From: Elysia marginata
Lineage: Eukaryota; Mollusca; Gastropoda; Plakobranchidae
Direction of reading: 5' to 3'
DNA length: 45,205 nucleotides
Assembly: GCA_019649035.1 (NCBI GenBank)
Contig: BMAT01010411.1
Location: 275,665 to 320,869, forward strand
Of the stretch, positions 28,001 through 41,700 are shown piece after piece; position 1 is the stretch's first letter; the number at the start of each line of letters is the position of its first letter. The position numbers and the translations under genes are program-made. The notes beneath the pieces were generated by a model. The model was not told the origin of the DNA. It saw nothing but the letters and a program-made list of their open reading frames with translations, and did no database searches.

Positions 28001-31000
28001 AAGAGGCTCTTAATCAGTAAAGTAACATATGCCACATATTATACAGTATTGTCACCAAAAGAGAAGGGATGCCAAGGAGGGCTTTTTGAGGGCTCTTCAA
28101 GGGCCTTTTTAAAGAGTTCAAGGCCTGAACATGCGGATTACCTGTATGTGGCTATTGGCTAAACCCCCTTAGCTCCTGCAGTATTAAACTATCAAACTTT
28201 ATTAGAGGCTAATTTTGACTTCCTATGAGAAAAAATATAGAACTTTAAATTTGCATTAACACTAATAAATCTAAAACTTAAAAATGTGGCCAGATTCCTA
28301 TTAAAAAGACAAAATGGCAGAAAATCAACTTGCTAAATTTTACAGCTTTGATCAAATAGATATCTGATTGTAAACCAGTTTTCATCAAAGATCAATTGGC
28401 TCAAAACCAAATTTTTAGGGTAAAAAGTATGAGAGAAAATATTTAACAATAATCTTACATTAGTGATTTTTAGGTGCATCATGTAATCAAAGCTGGGACC
28501 GTATCAAGATGTGATGTTTATAGACTATTCAAACCAAATTTGCTATTTTTCAAGGACTTTTACCAAAAGATATATTTTGGAGTAGAGTAGGCTAAAAGAT
28601 ATGGACTGTCAGTTTGAACTTGTTGTTTTCCAGTAAAAACCCTTTTAAGTCAAAGAAATGAGGACTACTGGAAACTGTAAGGAGGGCTATTTGATGGCTA
28701 TTTCAGTCATTAACTCATAAAGAGGGCTTTTAGAAGGCTTTTTGAGGGTCAGGCCCTCAGGAGGGCAATTTGAGGGCTTGGTGGCAACCCTGATTATATA
28801 TATGAGGTAAATTTATGGGACAAATGTCGACACCAACCTCATCTTCTTCTTCTGTTTGTTTGCTTGTTGCTCTGAACAAATTGGTCTTTTTGGCTGGTGA
28901 GCCTTCTTTGCTATGCTGGGTTGACAGTTGTCTTTGGGCATTGTTCTTCAATGACTGTTTTCTTCCCGGTGCAGAATTTGCCTTTTCTCCAATAAATTCA
29001 TCATGTTCATCTGGAATGTTAAAGAAATACTGCATGGTATATAGCCTTCATAATTAAGACTTTGCTTACCTTTTTTGACTTATCACATAATGTGACTTTT
29101 TCCAGTACTATACAATAGAATATAGCCCCTAAATAATAAATTTTTCTTAATCTTTGTTCAAGTTAAAATCTTAAAGTCTAGAAATGAGTATAGTTTAAAA
29201 CAGGACTGACAATTCATAAAAGACTTAAGATGATGGAAAGTAATGCTATTATCATTATTACTAAAACTTTAATAATCTGAAGAACCTTTGGTAGGGTTTC
29301 AAGGATGAGTGACAAAAAGCACAGGGGGGAAAAAGCAAACATTTTTAAGCACAAAATTCTTTAAAATAGCTTCAGCCCTAGTTTATTCTAATGCACAACC
29401 ACAAAAAAAAAAACCAAAACGGGCTAAGCCATTTCATTGTCACCTTCTTTTTCCTCCGCTATGGTCTGCAGCATAACAAGATGATAGTATGGTCCTTGAC
29501 GCTCCATTAATTCTTTATGTATCCCAGATTCCACAACTTTTCCATTCTCAAGGACATAAATCAAGTCAGCATTCTGAATAGTAGATAAGCGATGTGCGAC
29601 CACCACTGTTGTCCTTCCCTCTCGTGCCTGATAAGAAATTGCATCTTTTAAATTATGAAAAAATATTGTTTTTCCCTCTCTTAATTCATTCTGCTATCTT
29701 CCATGAACAACTGTACATTAAAATAAGTCAAGGATATGAAGACATCTCTGCAAAAAATGTCTTTCTCTTAATCAACCCTTCTCTTCTATCATTTTATGTC
29801 GATTTCTTTGTCTCTGTCTTTCTCTTCCATCTTCCTTGCTCTCTTCATTTTGATAGCAATTTTTCATTTAAAAAAAAAAAAACCAGGACAGTCAACAAAA
29901 TTCTAATATTTTTATATAAAGCAGTAGATGATGATGATGATCAATGAACTTTTATTGATTCTCTTGAGAAATTTGGCATGACAACAGCAAGTTACATCAA
30001 AAAAGGCCTGAATATATAGCCTACCCAAGTACAAAAGGTGACTTTTAATGCAATTTTGCATATTACATTGTTTATGACAACATTAAACTGTTATTTAGTT
30101 GCTTCTTAACTTTCGAACTCCGCCCCCCCCCCCTTTTTGCTCTATCTCTCGAGCTCAAAGGCGCATATTTCAAACTGGCCCACAAAAGTCAACAACATAT
30201 TGCAATTCAGTAATCACAAACATGATAGCTTCTATAAAGTACCTAGCCTTTTACCTGTTGATGGAATAAAAGAATGTCATTGTCTGTGTGCCATTGTTCC
30301 TATAGCCAGGAATTTTCCTGATTCATTATTTTATGAAACAGAACCTAGCTATTGCACATGTCAATTCCAAATTAAAAGAGGTAACAGAAGTTTAGTTGTA
30401 AGTAAATCTATTGTTGCACTGCAATTTTACCAGTGCCCTGTACAAACTGTATTTAAACAATCAAAGCAAAGCTATCACATTAAATTCACAAGATTTGGCA
30501 ATTATTATCTTTGCCACAGACAAAAGTGGCTTGTGACTTTAGAGTGTGAGAATATTATAGAATCCATAAGGGTTCTATATTGTACATCATATTACATCCC
30601 AGCACAAGATATCTTGTTGTGATAACCCAGCTCCATTTCTCACACAGGAATATTAACTATGGGTGAAAATCACCAATAAAAAAGACTCAAAAAGTAAAAG
30701 TCAAAGCTTACCTTGTCCAAGGCTGCTTGAACAATGCCTTCAGCCTCTGAGTCCAAAGCAGAAGTCGCTTCATCTAACAAAAGGATTTTTGGATCTCTGA
30801 CCAGTGCTCTGGCGATAGCCACTCGTTGCTTTTGTCCTCCAGACAACTGAGCCCCTCTTTCCCCAACCAGGGTGTCATATCCCTGAAACAGAACCCCATC
30901 AGATGTCAATTCATATCTTAGGACCAAAGTGAACTGAAATATATCTTCTGCAGTGCTGATGAGAATAAAGGATGTGTGTTCAATTTTTACCTCCCACTGT

Positions 31001-34000
31001 CAAAGACCTATATCTAACAGGAATTTTCAGAGGAAATGTATAATACTATAAATCTCTTCTTGTAGATTACAAAGTTTTATTAACATGTTTTTACTGATAT
31101 GAACTTTATTTAAATTTTTAAAGTGCTAAGCACGTTTAATCCATATATTTATATTAATGGCATTGAGTAGGCCTACAAATGAGAGATAAAATCTTATGCC
31201 TGGAAAAAAACAAAAATGCCTTGCAACCAGTCCAAATGAGTCTTAAGTCGAAATTCAAAAGTACCATAGTCAGATATTGATATCAGACAAAAGTTTAGTT
31301 TCTCTACTTTCAAATACAACAGTAAAGCTCTATCATGCTTCTGTGTGAAGTTTTAGCCGTTTGAAGTCGGCAGGGCTAGGACTGTGTTGTCTTGATTTAA
31401 ATTGAGGGTTGAAATGGAATATAGACAGGGAGAGAGAGAGAGATTGAGGAGAGAGAGAGAGAGTTTCGGACTTAAGTTTAATGTCCTCCACACAGTGAAA
31501 TGAAAAAGTCTTGAAACAGTAGGCACACATGATTAATACATCCAACAATTGGTCTAAACTGTGAAAAAATTTAACTTTTGCCACAGGTTGAAAAGTCTAG
31601 CGCTTTTTATACTCTAACAAAGCATTGCCTGATCAACTTACATGAGGAAGGGAGGTAATAAAGTTGTGAGCATTTGACATCTTGGCTGCCTGAATTATGC
31701 CATCATCAGTTACTCCAGGCCGGCCTAGACTGATGTTCTCTTTTATTGACATTCCAAACAAAATTGGTTCCTGAGAAACAACTCCAATCTTGTTCCTCAG
31801 CCAGTGAAGGTTGAGTTGAGTCAGGTCTTCTCCATCCAAAGTAATCTAGTTGTAATGGAGAAAATATATTTTTAGTAGTAAAGCAATATGAAAAAGAAAT
31901 GGTCATACCATACCAGGACTTAACCCATGCATATTATGAAACTTATTCCGAGATTTTTTATTTGTCTGATTGTAAAGGAAATGTTTTGGCATCATCAGAA
32001 AACAACACAGAATCACTTTTTCTTATGCTTGTCATTTTAGCATCTTTTTGTACTGAAAAAATATCACTTAACTTCAATCTGGCCATGTTTTAATCTTGAG
32101 ATTTTGCATTGTTCATATTAAAAAGAAGAAGAGACAAAGATCAATTTTTCAATAAATGTATGACCAAAAAAATGATTTCAAGTCAACTTGAAGGATACTA
32201 TGTTTGAACAACTCTACCAGTATCTAGATTTCAAGTTATAAAAATGATGCTTTAATATCAATTTTCAGGAGTTTCCTATCATTTATTTCATACAAGCATG
32301 CACTAAAAAAAAATAAGAAAAAAAGATGATAATAAAAACAATCCATAATCACTGAAAATAAAATGATGAAAGTACCTCATAGCCGTAAAGCTGAAAAGTT
32401 TTATTAAAAAAATTTTTTTCTTTCTGAAATGTCAATAAACCTTCTCATACAAAGAATTAGTGCTTACATTATAAAGATTGATAGGTCATAAATGTATAGA
32501 ATGATGTACAATTTGACTTACATTTCCTTGATCAGGATCATAAAACCTCTGTAACAGATTGATAATGGTTGATTTCCCACACCCACTGGAGCCAACCAGA
32601 GCCACAGTCTGACCAGCCTTGATTGACAGGTCAAAGCTCTTCAAAACCTTAAACACAGAAACAAAATATGTGATACAGCTTTATATATTTCCAACTGACC
32701 ATTATCTTGCTCCTATTTCTTCTCTCTCCAACCCCTTTCTCTATTCCTTTTATCTCTCTCCTCTATAAAAACCTACATGTTGATGTGCTCATCCTTTTTT
32801 AATTTCCCTATCTTCATTCTTGTTATGTCTCTCTTCATAAAATTAACTACAGCTAGTCCATACTTTAGGATAAGTAATGCTACTAATATTATTATCATTT
32901 TTATATATCCTACCCCCCATGAAAGATGGATTGTTTTTTTTTTCATCAGAGATCACACTAATAGGCCAATTTAAAAACATACCAAATTGTATACCTTGAC
33001 AAAATTAAAATGGATAAATAATAATTCAATATGTTCAGGTTTTAATTCACTTGGACAAAGGAAAAATGGGTACATTTCAAACTTTTTTGGTGTTGTTTAA
33101 AACAATTTAATGTCAGTAGTTTTTGGTGACACCAAGCCTATGAGATTTGATCCAAATAACTCTTCCAACTCACAAACTGCCCAATGAATGGAAAGATTTT
33201 TTTGCCCGTCTTTCAGGTGGTATGACTGGTTTTAAATATACCGAAATGAGAACATCCAATTTGACTAAATGCACTATATTAGGACCTTTATTGTTTACAT
33301 TTCATCTGATATATATACTTTGCGCTCCACGTAGGCCTACTAACCAACTAAATATATTAACAATTTGTATTAACCATACTCAGAATGGCTCACTTTTTCT
33401 AGAGTTTCACCTTTGAGTTTTCTAGTATTAATAAGCAAGAGTAACTCTATAGCCCTATATGAATAGGAAATACCCAATTCCCAAAAAGGTTACTTGCAAG
33501 CAAGACTTGTGTTGCAGTACTCATTGACTTTTCTTTTGTTAATGTAGCTGAGAAAAAAAACATCAGCTGAAATCTCAAACTTTAAAGAAAAAAAAGCTGA
33601 ATTCACATTTAAACCTGAAAGATTTACACCCCTGATAGCAAATACATTATTTTCAATTTGAAAATAACAGCTTCGTAAACCACTTTTTCTCAGGACACCT
33701 TGTCCACATAAGCTTTCATCAAAATTGAATGTCAAACTGTGCAATGCCTTGCCACCACAGTGCATCTCTCAAATTCTTCTTTAAAAAAGTTGCACAGCCA
33801 AAAACTCCTAAAATAGCCCTAGGTTTATCTAAAATACCTTGGTAAAGTAACCCCTTTAGACTATACCATACATCCCACAACCAGTGCCTAATGTTAAGAA
33901 AATGCATTTTAAAAGCATGTTTTCTGTTTCTTTTTATCTCTATAATTTAAATCAATAAAAGTTTTAATGTCTCTCCACAAGGTATTTGTCATTTTTATGA

Positions 34001-37000
34001 ATTTTTTCGTTAGTTTATGTTTGGAAGTTACGAAAAATGTGCTGTTTGAAATAGCCATGCCATGAAATATGAAAATGTGATAACCGACTTATTTGATTTG
34101 GCTGAAAGACAAATACACCTATAGCTTAATGTTACACATTTAATCTCACATCAATCAAACAGACAAGTCCTCAATATACCTGAACCTCTTTACGAGTAGG
34201 GTAGCTGAAGGTTACATCTCTCAACTCAATGTTTCCAGTGACAGACTCTGGTTTCTTCCCTCCTTGGTCAGATGCATCAATGGGAGGCTCCTGGAAAAGT
34301 TTTAATCGGACATTGAGGTCAACTTATTTGTTACAAAACGATAGTCTTTTATAATTATTATATTGAGAGGCACAGTATTTACTTAAACTTTAAAAAAAAA
34401 CCAGCAAAAGCCATAGAAAAAAATATGAAGGTTTACTTTTTAAATGCAACTTCTTTCAAAGTTATGTAGGTTTTGGATAGCCATACTACTACAATTACAA
34501 GATATTTAAACACAAAAACTTTTAAAAACAAGAGAAAAGAAAACCTTTCTCCGACTCCATCCCTCTATATATTTGTTTCTTGGTCTGTGTATTTGTCTCT
34601 CTTTCTATCTATCTATCTTGGTTTTTCTCTCTGGTGTCTTTCTCATTCTTTCCATTTCTGCCGTTCCTGCCCCTAAACACATTTCTCCATAAATTTCTAC
34701 TTCTCTATATGCCTGTATCTCTTTATATTGAAATAGAAATGATCTTGCCTTGTTTTAAAAAAAATTGTTAGACCANNNNNNNNNNNNNNGAGAAGGAACA
34801 GTGATAATTGTTGATTTTATACTTTTACTGAAAACTAAACCATGGTTCTTTTTCTTTCCCTGACAATTTTCAAAATATTCTTTCCTTTTCAATTGGCTGA
34901 AAAAACACGGCCACAGAAACAACACGGACTTTGCTGGTTTGCCCTGTCTGTTTATGTGGGTGAATAATAGGTTTGGTTTGCAGTGTTTTCTTTTGTTTCA
35001 ATGTACAATTAAGCCTAGCCATAGATACGCGTTTGAAAAAGATAAGCAAAGAAATTTAACTTGCAGCCCACTGGACACCACAACAACAGCTGATGATGTC
35101 ATGAACAAGGTATCCTTTCTTTTAACGAGGATCTCCAGTGGCAAAGTATGTGTGACATTTGATGTTGGCCCAACGATGATGGGATCTCAGTTAGGCTTTC
35201 AGACAAAAATGAAGGACAAATCGCCATAAGCAAAAGGCATTCACATCATGATGCATATGCATATATATATTAGTTTGCAAGACTATCAAAACCAAATTGA
35301 AGGAAACGGAGTTGCCTGTTAGGATCGTCAACTACAGTATATGAAATGGACCCCCCTATATACACAACTGTTCAAGGAACTCTGTTCTGGCATGAGTGAA
35401 TGAACTCAGTTCTGACATGAGTGCAGATCATGAAAAACTGCTTTTCCACACTCAAGTTCGATGGTAATCCGAAGGAAACGGACACTGCATATCAGGTCTT
35501 TGAGTTGGAAATACAAGAAAAAGATGAGCTCGGCAGGCACTTCTCAAATGATTTGTAGATCCCCAGATGTTCCTGATAAGTCTTACATATTTGAATACCG
35601 TACCTCAACAAACTCAACTTGAAACTTCAAGGTCAGCATACAGTTTTTCCATTTTATAGATGCTCTGAGTGGCTTTCTTTTTTAAAGTTCAGAAATGGCA
35701 CTGGAAAGTTTTAGCAGTAAAACTTTTAAATCCAAAGGAGACCTTAACTGCTGACATTTACGTTGAGATAGCCCCACATTTGAAATCACTTAAAGATAAT
35801 ATGTAGAACTATTTTCCTGACCTTCACTGTGAAAAAAAACCTTTTGTGAGAAATACTTTAACTCCTGCACTAGTTGTCTTGTTATTGCAGGTGATTTCAA
35901 GATGAGCTTTTGAATTCGAGACATTATTCAGCAGCACACGACACATTTCTAAAGAAATTTCTTGAACAGTTTTGGTGCCCAGGTATCTCAACCTTAGCTC
36001 AGCAAAACGGCAAGTCCAGTCATTGTTAATTTTCTATTTGCCTCGACTTATCTGTGTAAAGTGGATTTTCTACCTTTGTCCAATTAAGACAAACGCAAGG
36101 AGCAAACTGTTGCTGATATTATGCCTTGCTTTATCAAAGATGTCCCCAAGAATTTTATAAGTCCTGACGCTGAGCTACAGGCACCTCTCAATAGTTTTTT
36201 TTTGTACTTTCTGACTGTGTTTTCTCCCTTTTCATGATTTGTATTTGCTTGAAATATGAGTGATTTGAAATATTAAAAGTACAGTTTTTGTTCTGTATTA
36301 ATTATGTGATAGAGGTATTATTAATTGTCTGCTGCTTGGTCCATTGCATTGGGGGGGGGGTAATTAAAAGGGTTTGTTTTATTAATTTATTTAGGAGTTA
36401 GAGTATACTCCCAAACAATCAAAAGGGAGTCGTGCATTGAAAACAGTTTAGAACCAGGTTGTAGCCATTTATCTCTCAATCCTGTCTCCTCAAACAAATA
36501 ACACAACAAGACACTCCACATAAATATTATCTCTTTTTTTTCATCTTCTTTCAACAATTATGCATACTTAAAGGATTTGTAAACGCACCTCTTTTATGAT
36601 AGAATAGACAGTGCCTGCTGACCCCTTAGCTGTGAGGACAGCCTGGATGTGGGGAGATGCACTACCTAGGGCAAACGATCCGACCATCACAGAGAAAAAG
36701 ACAGAGAAAACACTGCCGGGAGAAAGGCCGTCATGCCCTCCACTTTCATTGTAGTCATTTACCTGTCTGGAACCGTACCTGGGGCACAAAAGAGCAATTT
36801 TGAAACAAGGATCAATGGCTAGTCTTCTAGTTCTATAAAAGATGTTTTTTAGGCGTATCAAGTTTTTAATATGGGATCAAGAGTTGTGTTGCAGTAGCTC
36901 ATAAAAGTTTGAACCTGGCCTTTACAGAGAGAAACATTGTTCAAATAGATTGGCAACTCTCTTTGATCCCCTGAAAAAAATCTATGTTTATTTGAGGTTT

Positions 37001-38721
37001 TGGGAGATCCATATGTCTTGCAACTAGTAAAGCCTGACGACTCATTTAAAAATTTTTTAATTAAAAAAAAATCGTCAAAAGACCTTTCAAAAGTACACCT
37101 ACATTTTTAGCTTTATACTTCAAATCGGAAGGATTTCAAATATCTTTCCACAAAACTTTCATTAATGCAATATTCAACATTTCAAAGCTGCTCAGAAATA
37201 ATTATGTGTAGTTCAAAATATCAGTGCTCACTTAACTGCACTATTTGCAAGATGTTTGCTTTATAACACAAAATGTTAAGAATTTTGTTTTCTACTTAGG
37301 AGATAAAGGGAATGAGATTTCAACAAGAGTAGCAGAATTTTGCTGATGTCTCTCCGAGTGAGATTTAATCATTAAGGCTAGCACATGCCGATTTACATTC
37401 TAGCGTATTTTTTAGAAAATATTTTTAAGACAATATTATGCAAAAATTAAATGGGATTACCCGCTGTCTTATGAATACAGTGTTATAAAATTCATGTGAC
37501 AGATTTATTTTAAAGATAAGCTTTTTATTTAGTTCGATAGTTTTTTAGTTCTAGATGTGAAATCGCTTATAAAAGTAAGTAGGTCTAGATTACAATAACC
37601 ACTATAGCATTTTGAGGTGTTGTCTTCTAAGTTCTAGAAAAGGGACTTTACTCTTGTTTTACCTCTAATATCATTCCCTAATAGTACCATTTTGTTCCAG
37701 AAAAAAAAACCAACAAGCTAAGTTTTGCTGAGAATCTTTGAAAGCAAATGTAAAGTTCAATTTATACCACTCTTCTGATTTTTTTTTAAGAGCTAATCAT
37801 GATATTTCTGCTGATATTCTGTGGAAATAAAAGCCAAATTTTTATTAGCACTCTTGGTCATGTCTTTTGCTGAGACAACATACTGGGTTCTTATTGAGTA
37901 ACTTGGCAACGAGCCGTCTAACTATTCAATTCAACTAAAAAAAAAGCGAGGTCTTACCAAAAAGCCAGACCATAAGCACAAAACATGATAAGCATGGTGG
38001 TCCCCACACTTAGACCAGTGACAACATTTTTCTTAATTCCAAGTCTTTGACTCTCTTTCAAAGCTGCTGAATATCTGGAGATATAAAAAAAATATAAACA
38101 AGAAGATTTATCAATCATGTCATAAAGGATAAGATTATTTCAAGCTCAGTTACTGAACATAAAGATAGTATGGGTATTTTGAAAACCTTACTAAAAATTT
38201 TCTATGAAAACTTATTTGCTACTCGGCACTCTTTATCTTTTCTGTTTTATTTTATCTTTATACTTTTCTTCCTGTCCCACTCCCTTCAATTCAATGTTTC
38301 TTTCTTTTCCTTTCTTTTTTTTTTTGGTCATCTTCTTTCCTTGTTTAACATTTAAGCCTTAATTTCAATTGCTTTAATTTTTGCTATCAAGTATTTTTTT
38401 CCTGAAATCTATATTTCGATGCCCGGCACATCAAACCTCTGATGTGGCTATAGGAACAATAGCCACATCAGAGGTTTGATGTGCCGGCCATCGATATGAC
38501 CTTCATTGATTTTATCATGGGTTTGCTCACCTTGAAATTTCTCTAGGGTGACCATTAAAAGATATGACAGTTCGTATACAGGACAAAACCTCTTCTGCTA
38601 TAGCCCCTGCTTTTGCATACTTTGCTTGCTCTAATGCACTGTAGGTTGTCATAATCTAAAAGGAGAACAAAACATAGTGCTTATTGCAATGTTTTCAGTT
38701 GCTGATTTTATCAAACATTAC

Positions 38722-38764
<43 letters not shown>

Positions 38765-41700
38765 CAGACAGAGACAGAGACAGACAGAGAGACAGACAGA
38801 GACAGAGACAGAGAGAGAGGGAGAGCAAAGGAATGGAGAAAGCAACAGAGACTGAAAGAGACATAAACAGATCAATAAGCTGCAGCTCTGTGTTTTGGTA
38901 TTACATTATTAGGACTATAATAATAAACCTTAAGGAGCTATATTTTTTCAAATTAGAGGACAGTTATGGATATTGAATTTTGCTTGGAAAGCCTCAAGCC
39001 AGTTAAAATTGCCATTTATTGTGATACTCACTCTTTTCGTAAACTGTAAACATAAATGGAGCAAAGAAAAACTAGAACTAAATACTCTTTGTAAGGCTTT
39101 TTCAAAATATGCGAAGACAAATAGCTTTTCAAATTTTATCAATGGTATTAGAAAAATGAAAGTTTTTTTTTTTACACAATGAGGATACTATGCCAGGCTG
39201 TTTGTGACTCTAGTCTCAGTGTCAGAATTCATAACACTTGCCTTAAATGTGTAGGGTTTTTTTTTCTTTGTCTTTTTCCTTTTCCTTTTTTTTTTGGCGG
39301 TGGGAGGGGTGAATTTCATAATCACATTTTTCTACTTACCTTACCCATAAGACTAGCAAAGAAAGCTAGGAGTGGAGTCAATGACATAATGACCAAGGTA
39401 AGTTTCCAGCCTTTAGCAAAGCCAAACGCAAAGCCAGCGATAAATTGAGCCAAGAACTGAAGAGACAGTCCAAGTTTATCACCAACCCCTTCCTTAACAC
39501 GCTCCAAATCACTGAAAACCAAGAGGCAAGAGAGGTATAAATGTTCAACAAATTTTAATAAACTAGAAGTAATTTATAGAAACTTAAATGGGAATAGAGT
39601 GGAGGTATACAATGTATATAAGCAAGATCAAATGTGTATTATATAACTAAATGGTAAAAATTGCAGCTCTAAGCATGGAAATAAAACAAGTAAACTGCCA
39701 GATTCATCTTTTGACTTTGTTAGACAAAAAAAGATTTTAAAAAAAGCCCTAAAAATATACATAAAAGGGCTAAACGTCTTACAAAAAAAAGAACAGCAAT
39801 TAATATTATATACATAAGTCTTGCAGCAGGTCAAAAAGAGTAGAAAATGGAAGGTAGTCAGATATTGGTACCACAGAAAAGCTTATTGTCTCTACTTTCA
39901 AATACAACAAACAGAAAAGCTCAATCATGCTTCTTTAAAAGAAAGTAAAACAAAATTTTGACTTTGAAACACCCTCTACAGTTTAAATGCCTATATCTCA
40001 AAACTAAGCGATTTGATTAACGACCTATTTGGACAGACTGACAGGTGTGCAAGTGATTGCAATGTTTAAAAAAATAAAAATTAACTGATAAATTGTTTAC
40101 AGAAAGTGTTATTACAAAAAAAAGAGATAGGTAAAGGTGTCTGTGGTAAAACGAAAACTACAGAATTTATTTCATAGTAAATGAAAAACTTTTATTAAGC
40201 TGTATATAGAATATCCTATAATGGCGAGAATTCACAATAAATGAAAAAAATAAAAAAACGAAGAATAAAAACAAAGAAAAAATGTTGGTCTCAAAAGAGC
40301 CTACAATGATACAGCAGAAAACCTGAATAAAGATTTGAAAACTGTCGGTAGAAATATGAAATTGTCTTATAAGAGGGAGGGTCTTATCTTAATTCAGTGG
40401 TTCTATCACTTTACCAATGTAAGTTGATGTTCTCAAATTTGAAGTCACACAGGATGAATGTTCTTCATTGAGAGGGTCTTACTTAAGGGGTTCCATTGTA
40501 TAATGAAAAACTTATCTTGAATAAGCATGGTTGTCAAAATTAAAGAGCAGTCATTGGTACTGGTTAACCTTTAGCTATTCTTTTCTTTAATTTCTTAGAG
40601 AACAGGTTTCATTGATCACAAGCCTCTCAGATCATAATCAAGATATAAAAACTTTTAAGGAGCTTTTAAACAATGTGTCAAAAATTTTTTTTCAAGATCC
40701 AAAGTAAAGGCTAACAGTGGTATTTAAGAAAGATTTAAGAAAATGAAAGATTATTTTCTTAACCTTGAAGGGAAACCTGACAAATCCTTGAAAGCCTGTT
40801 AAAACCATGATGCAAACCAGCTACTTGTAGATTTCAAAAAGGGTGAATTCTCAGCAGACTAGCTGAAAACTATTGATAAATCTTACAAACACCAGAATAC
40901 CAGGCCTGGATGAAATACTACCTCAGGTACACAAGAACAGAAAACTCAAGGGCATCCTATTATGCTCTTTTCAGCCTCTACACAGAATCCATCATGAGAG
41001 ATGTAGAGGCAGAAGACACCGAAGACAAGTATTCGGCGATAAAACTAAATGGAAATCCCATCACGGAGCTACGCTACGCAGACGATACAGCATTGCTGTC
41101 CAAGACAACTGAGGGACTAAATGAACTGATGCAGAACGTGAAGAAATTTAGCCAGAATAAAAATCTCCTCCTGAATGCCAAGAAAACAAAGGTAATGGAT
41201 TCAGACAAAAGCCCTGCTTCAAGTATTTTAATAGACAATGAGGCACTGGAAAATGTCACTCACTTTAACTATCTAGGAGCAAACATTGAGGCTGATGGAA
41301 AGATAACTCCAGACATAAGAAAGAGATTGGCTATTGCAACCTCTAAACTAAAATCTATGATGAACATCTGGAAAAGCCAATCGACTCCTCTTAAAATGAG
41401 AATTTTGAAATCCTGCATCTTCCCAGTGGCTACATACGGATGCGAAACTTGGACGCTAACAAAAAAAGATGTGGAAAAAATAGATGCATTTGAAATGAAA
41501 TGTTACAGAAAAATACTTAGAATTCCATGGACTGCAAGGAGACCAAATCAAACTATCCTACAAGAGCTCGGCATGAAAGAACGCCAGCTCCTTAAAAATA
41601 TAAAGCAACTAAAATTGAAATATTTTGGACACGTCGTCAGACACAAAAACCTCGAAAAATTGTGTTTAGAAGGAGCTGTGGAGGGCAGGAGAGGCAGAGG

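Noticed and set aside
29423-29443. Gene end at TAG after NBD1 (a half transporter gene)
   Set aside because: e13 and e14 follow in matching phase with the linker and TM7, so the full transporter is the main product.
38677-38976. Arg/Glu-rich protein
   Set aside because: It is a translation of the GA/GACA microsatellite.
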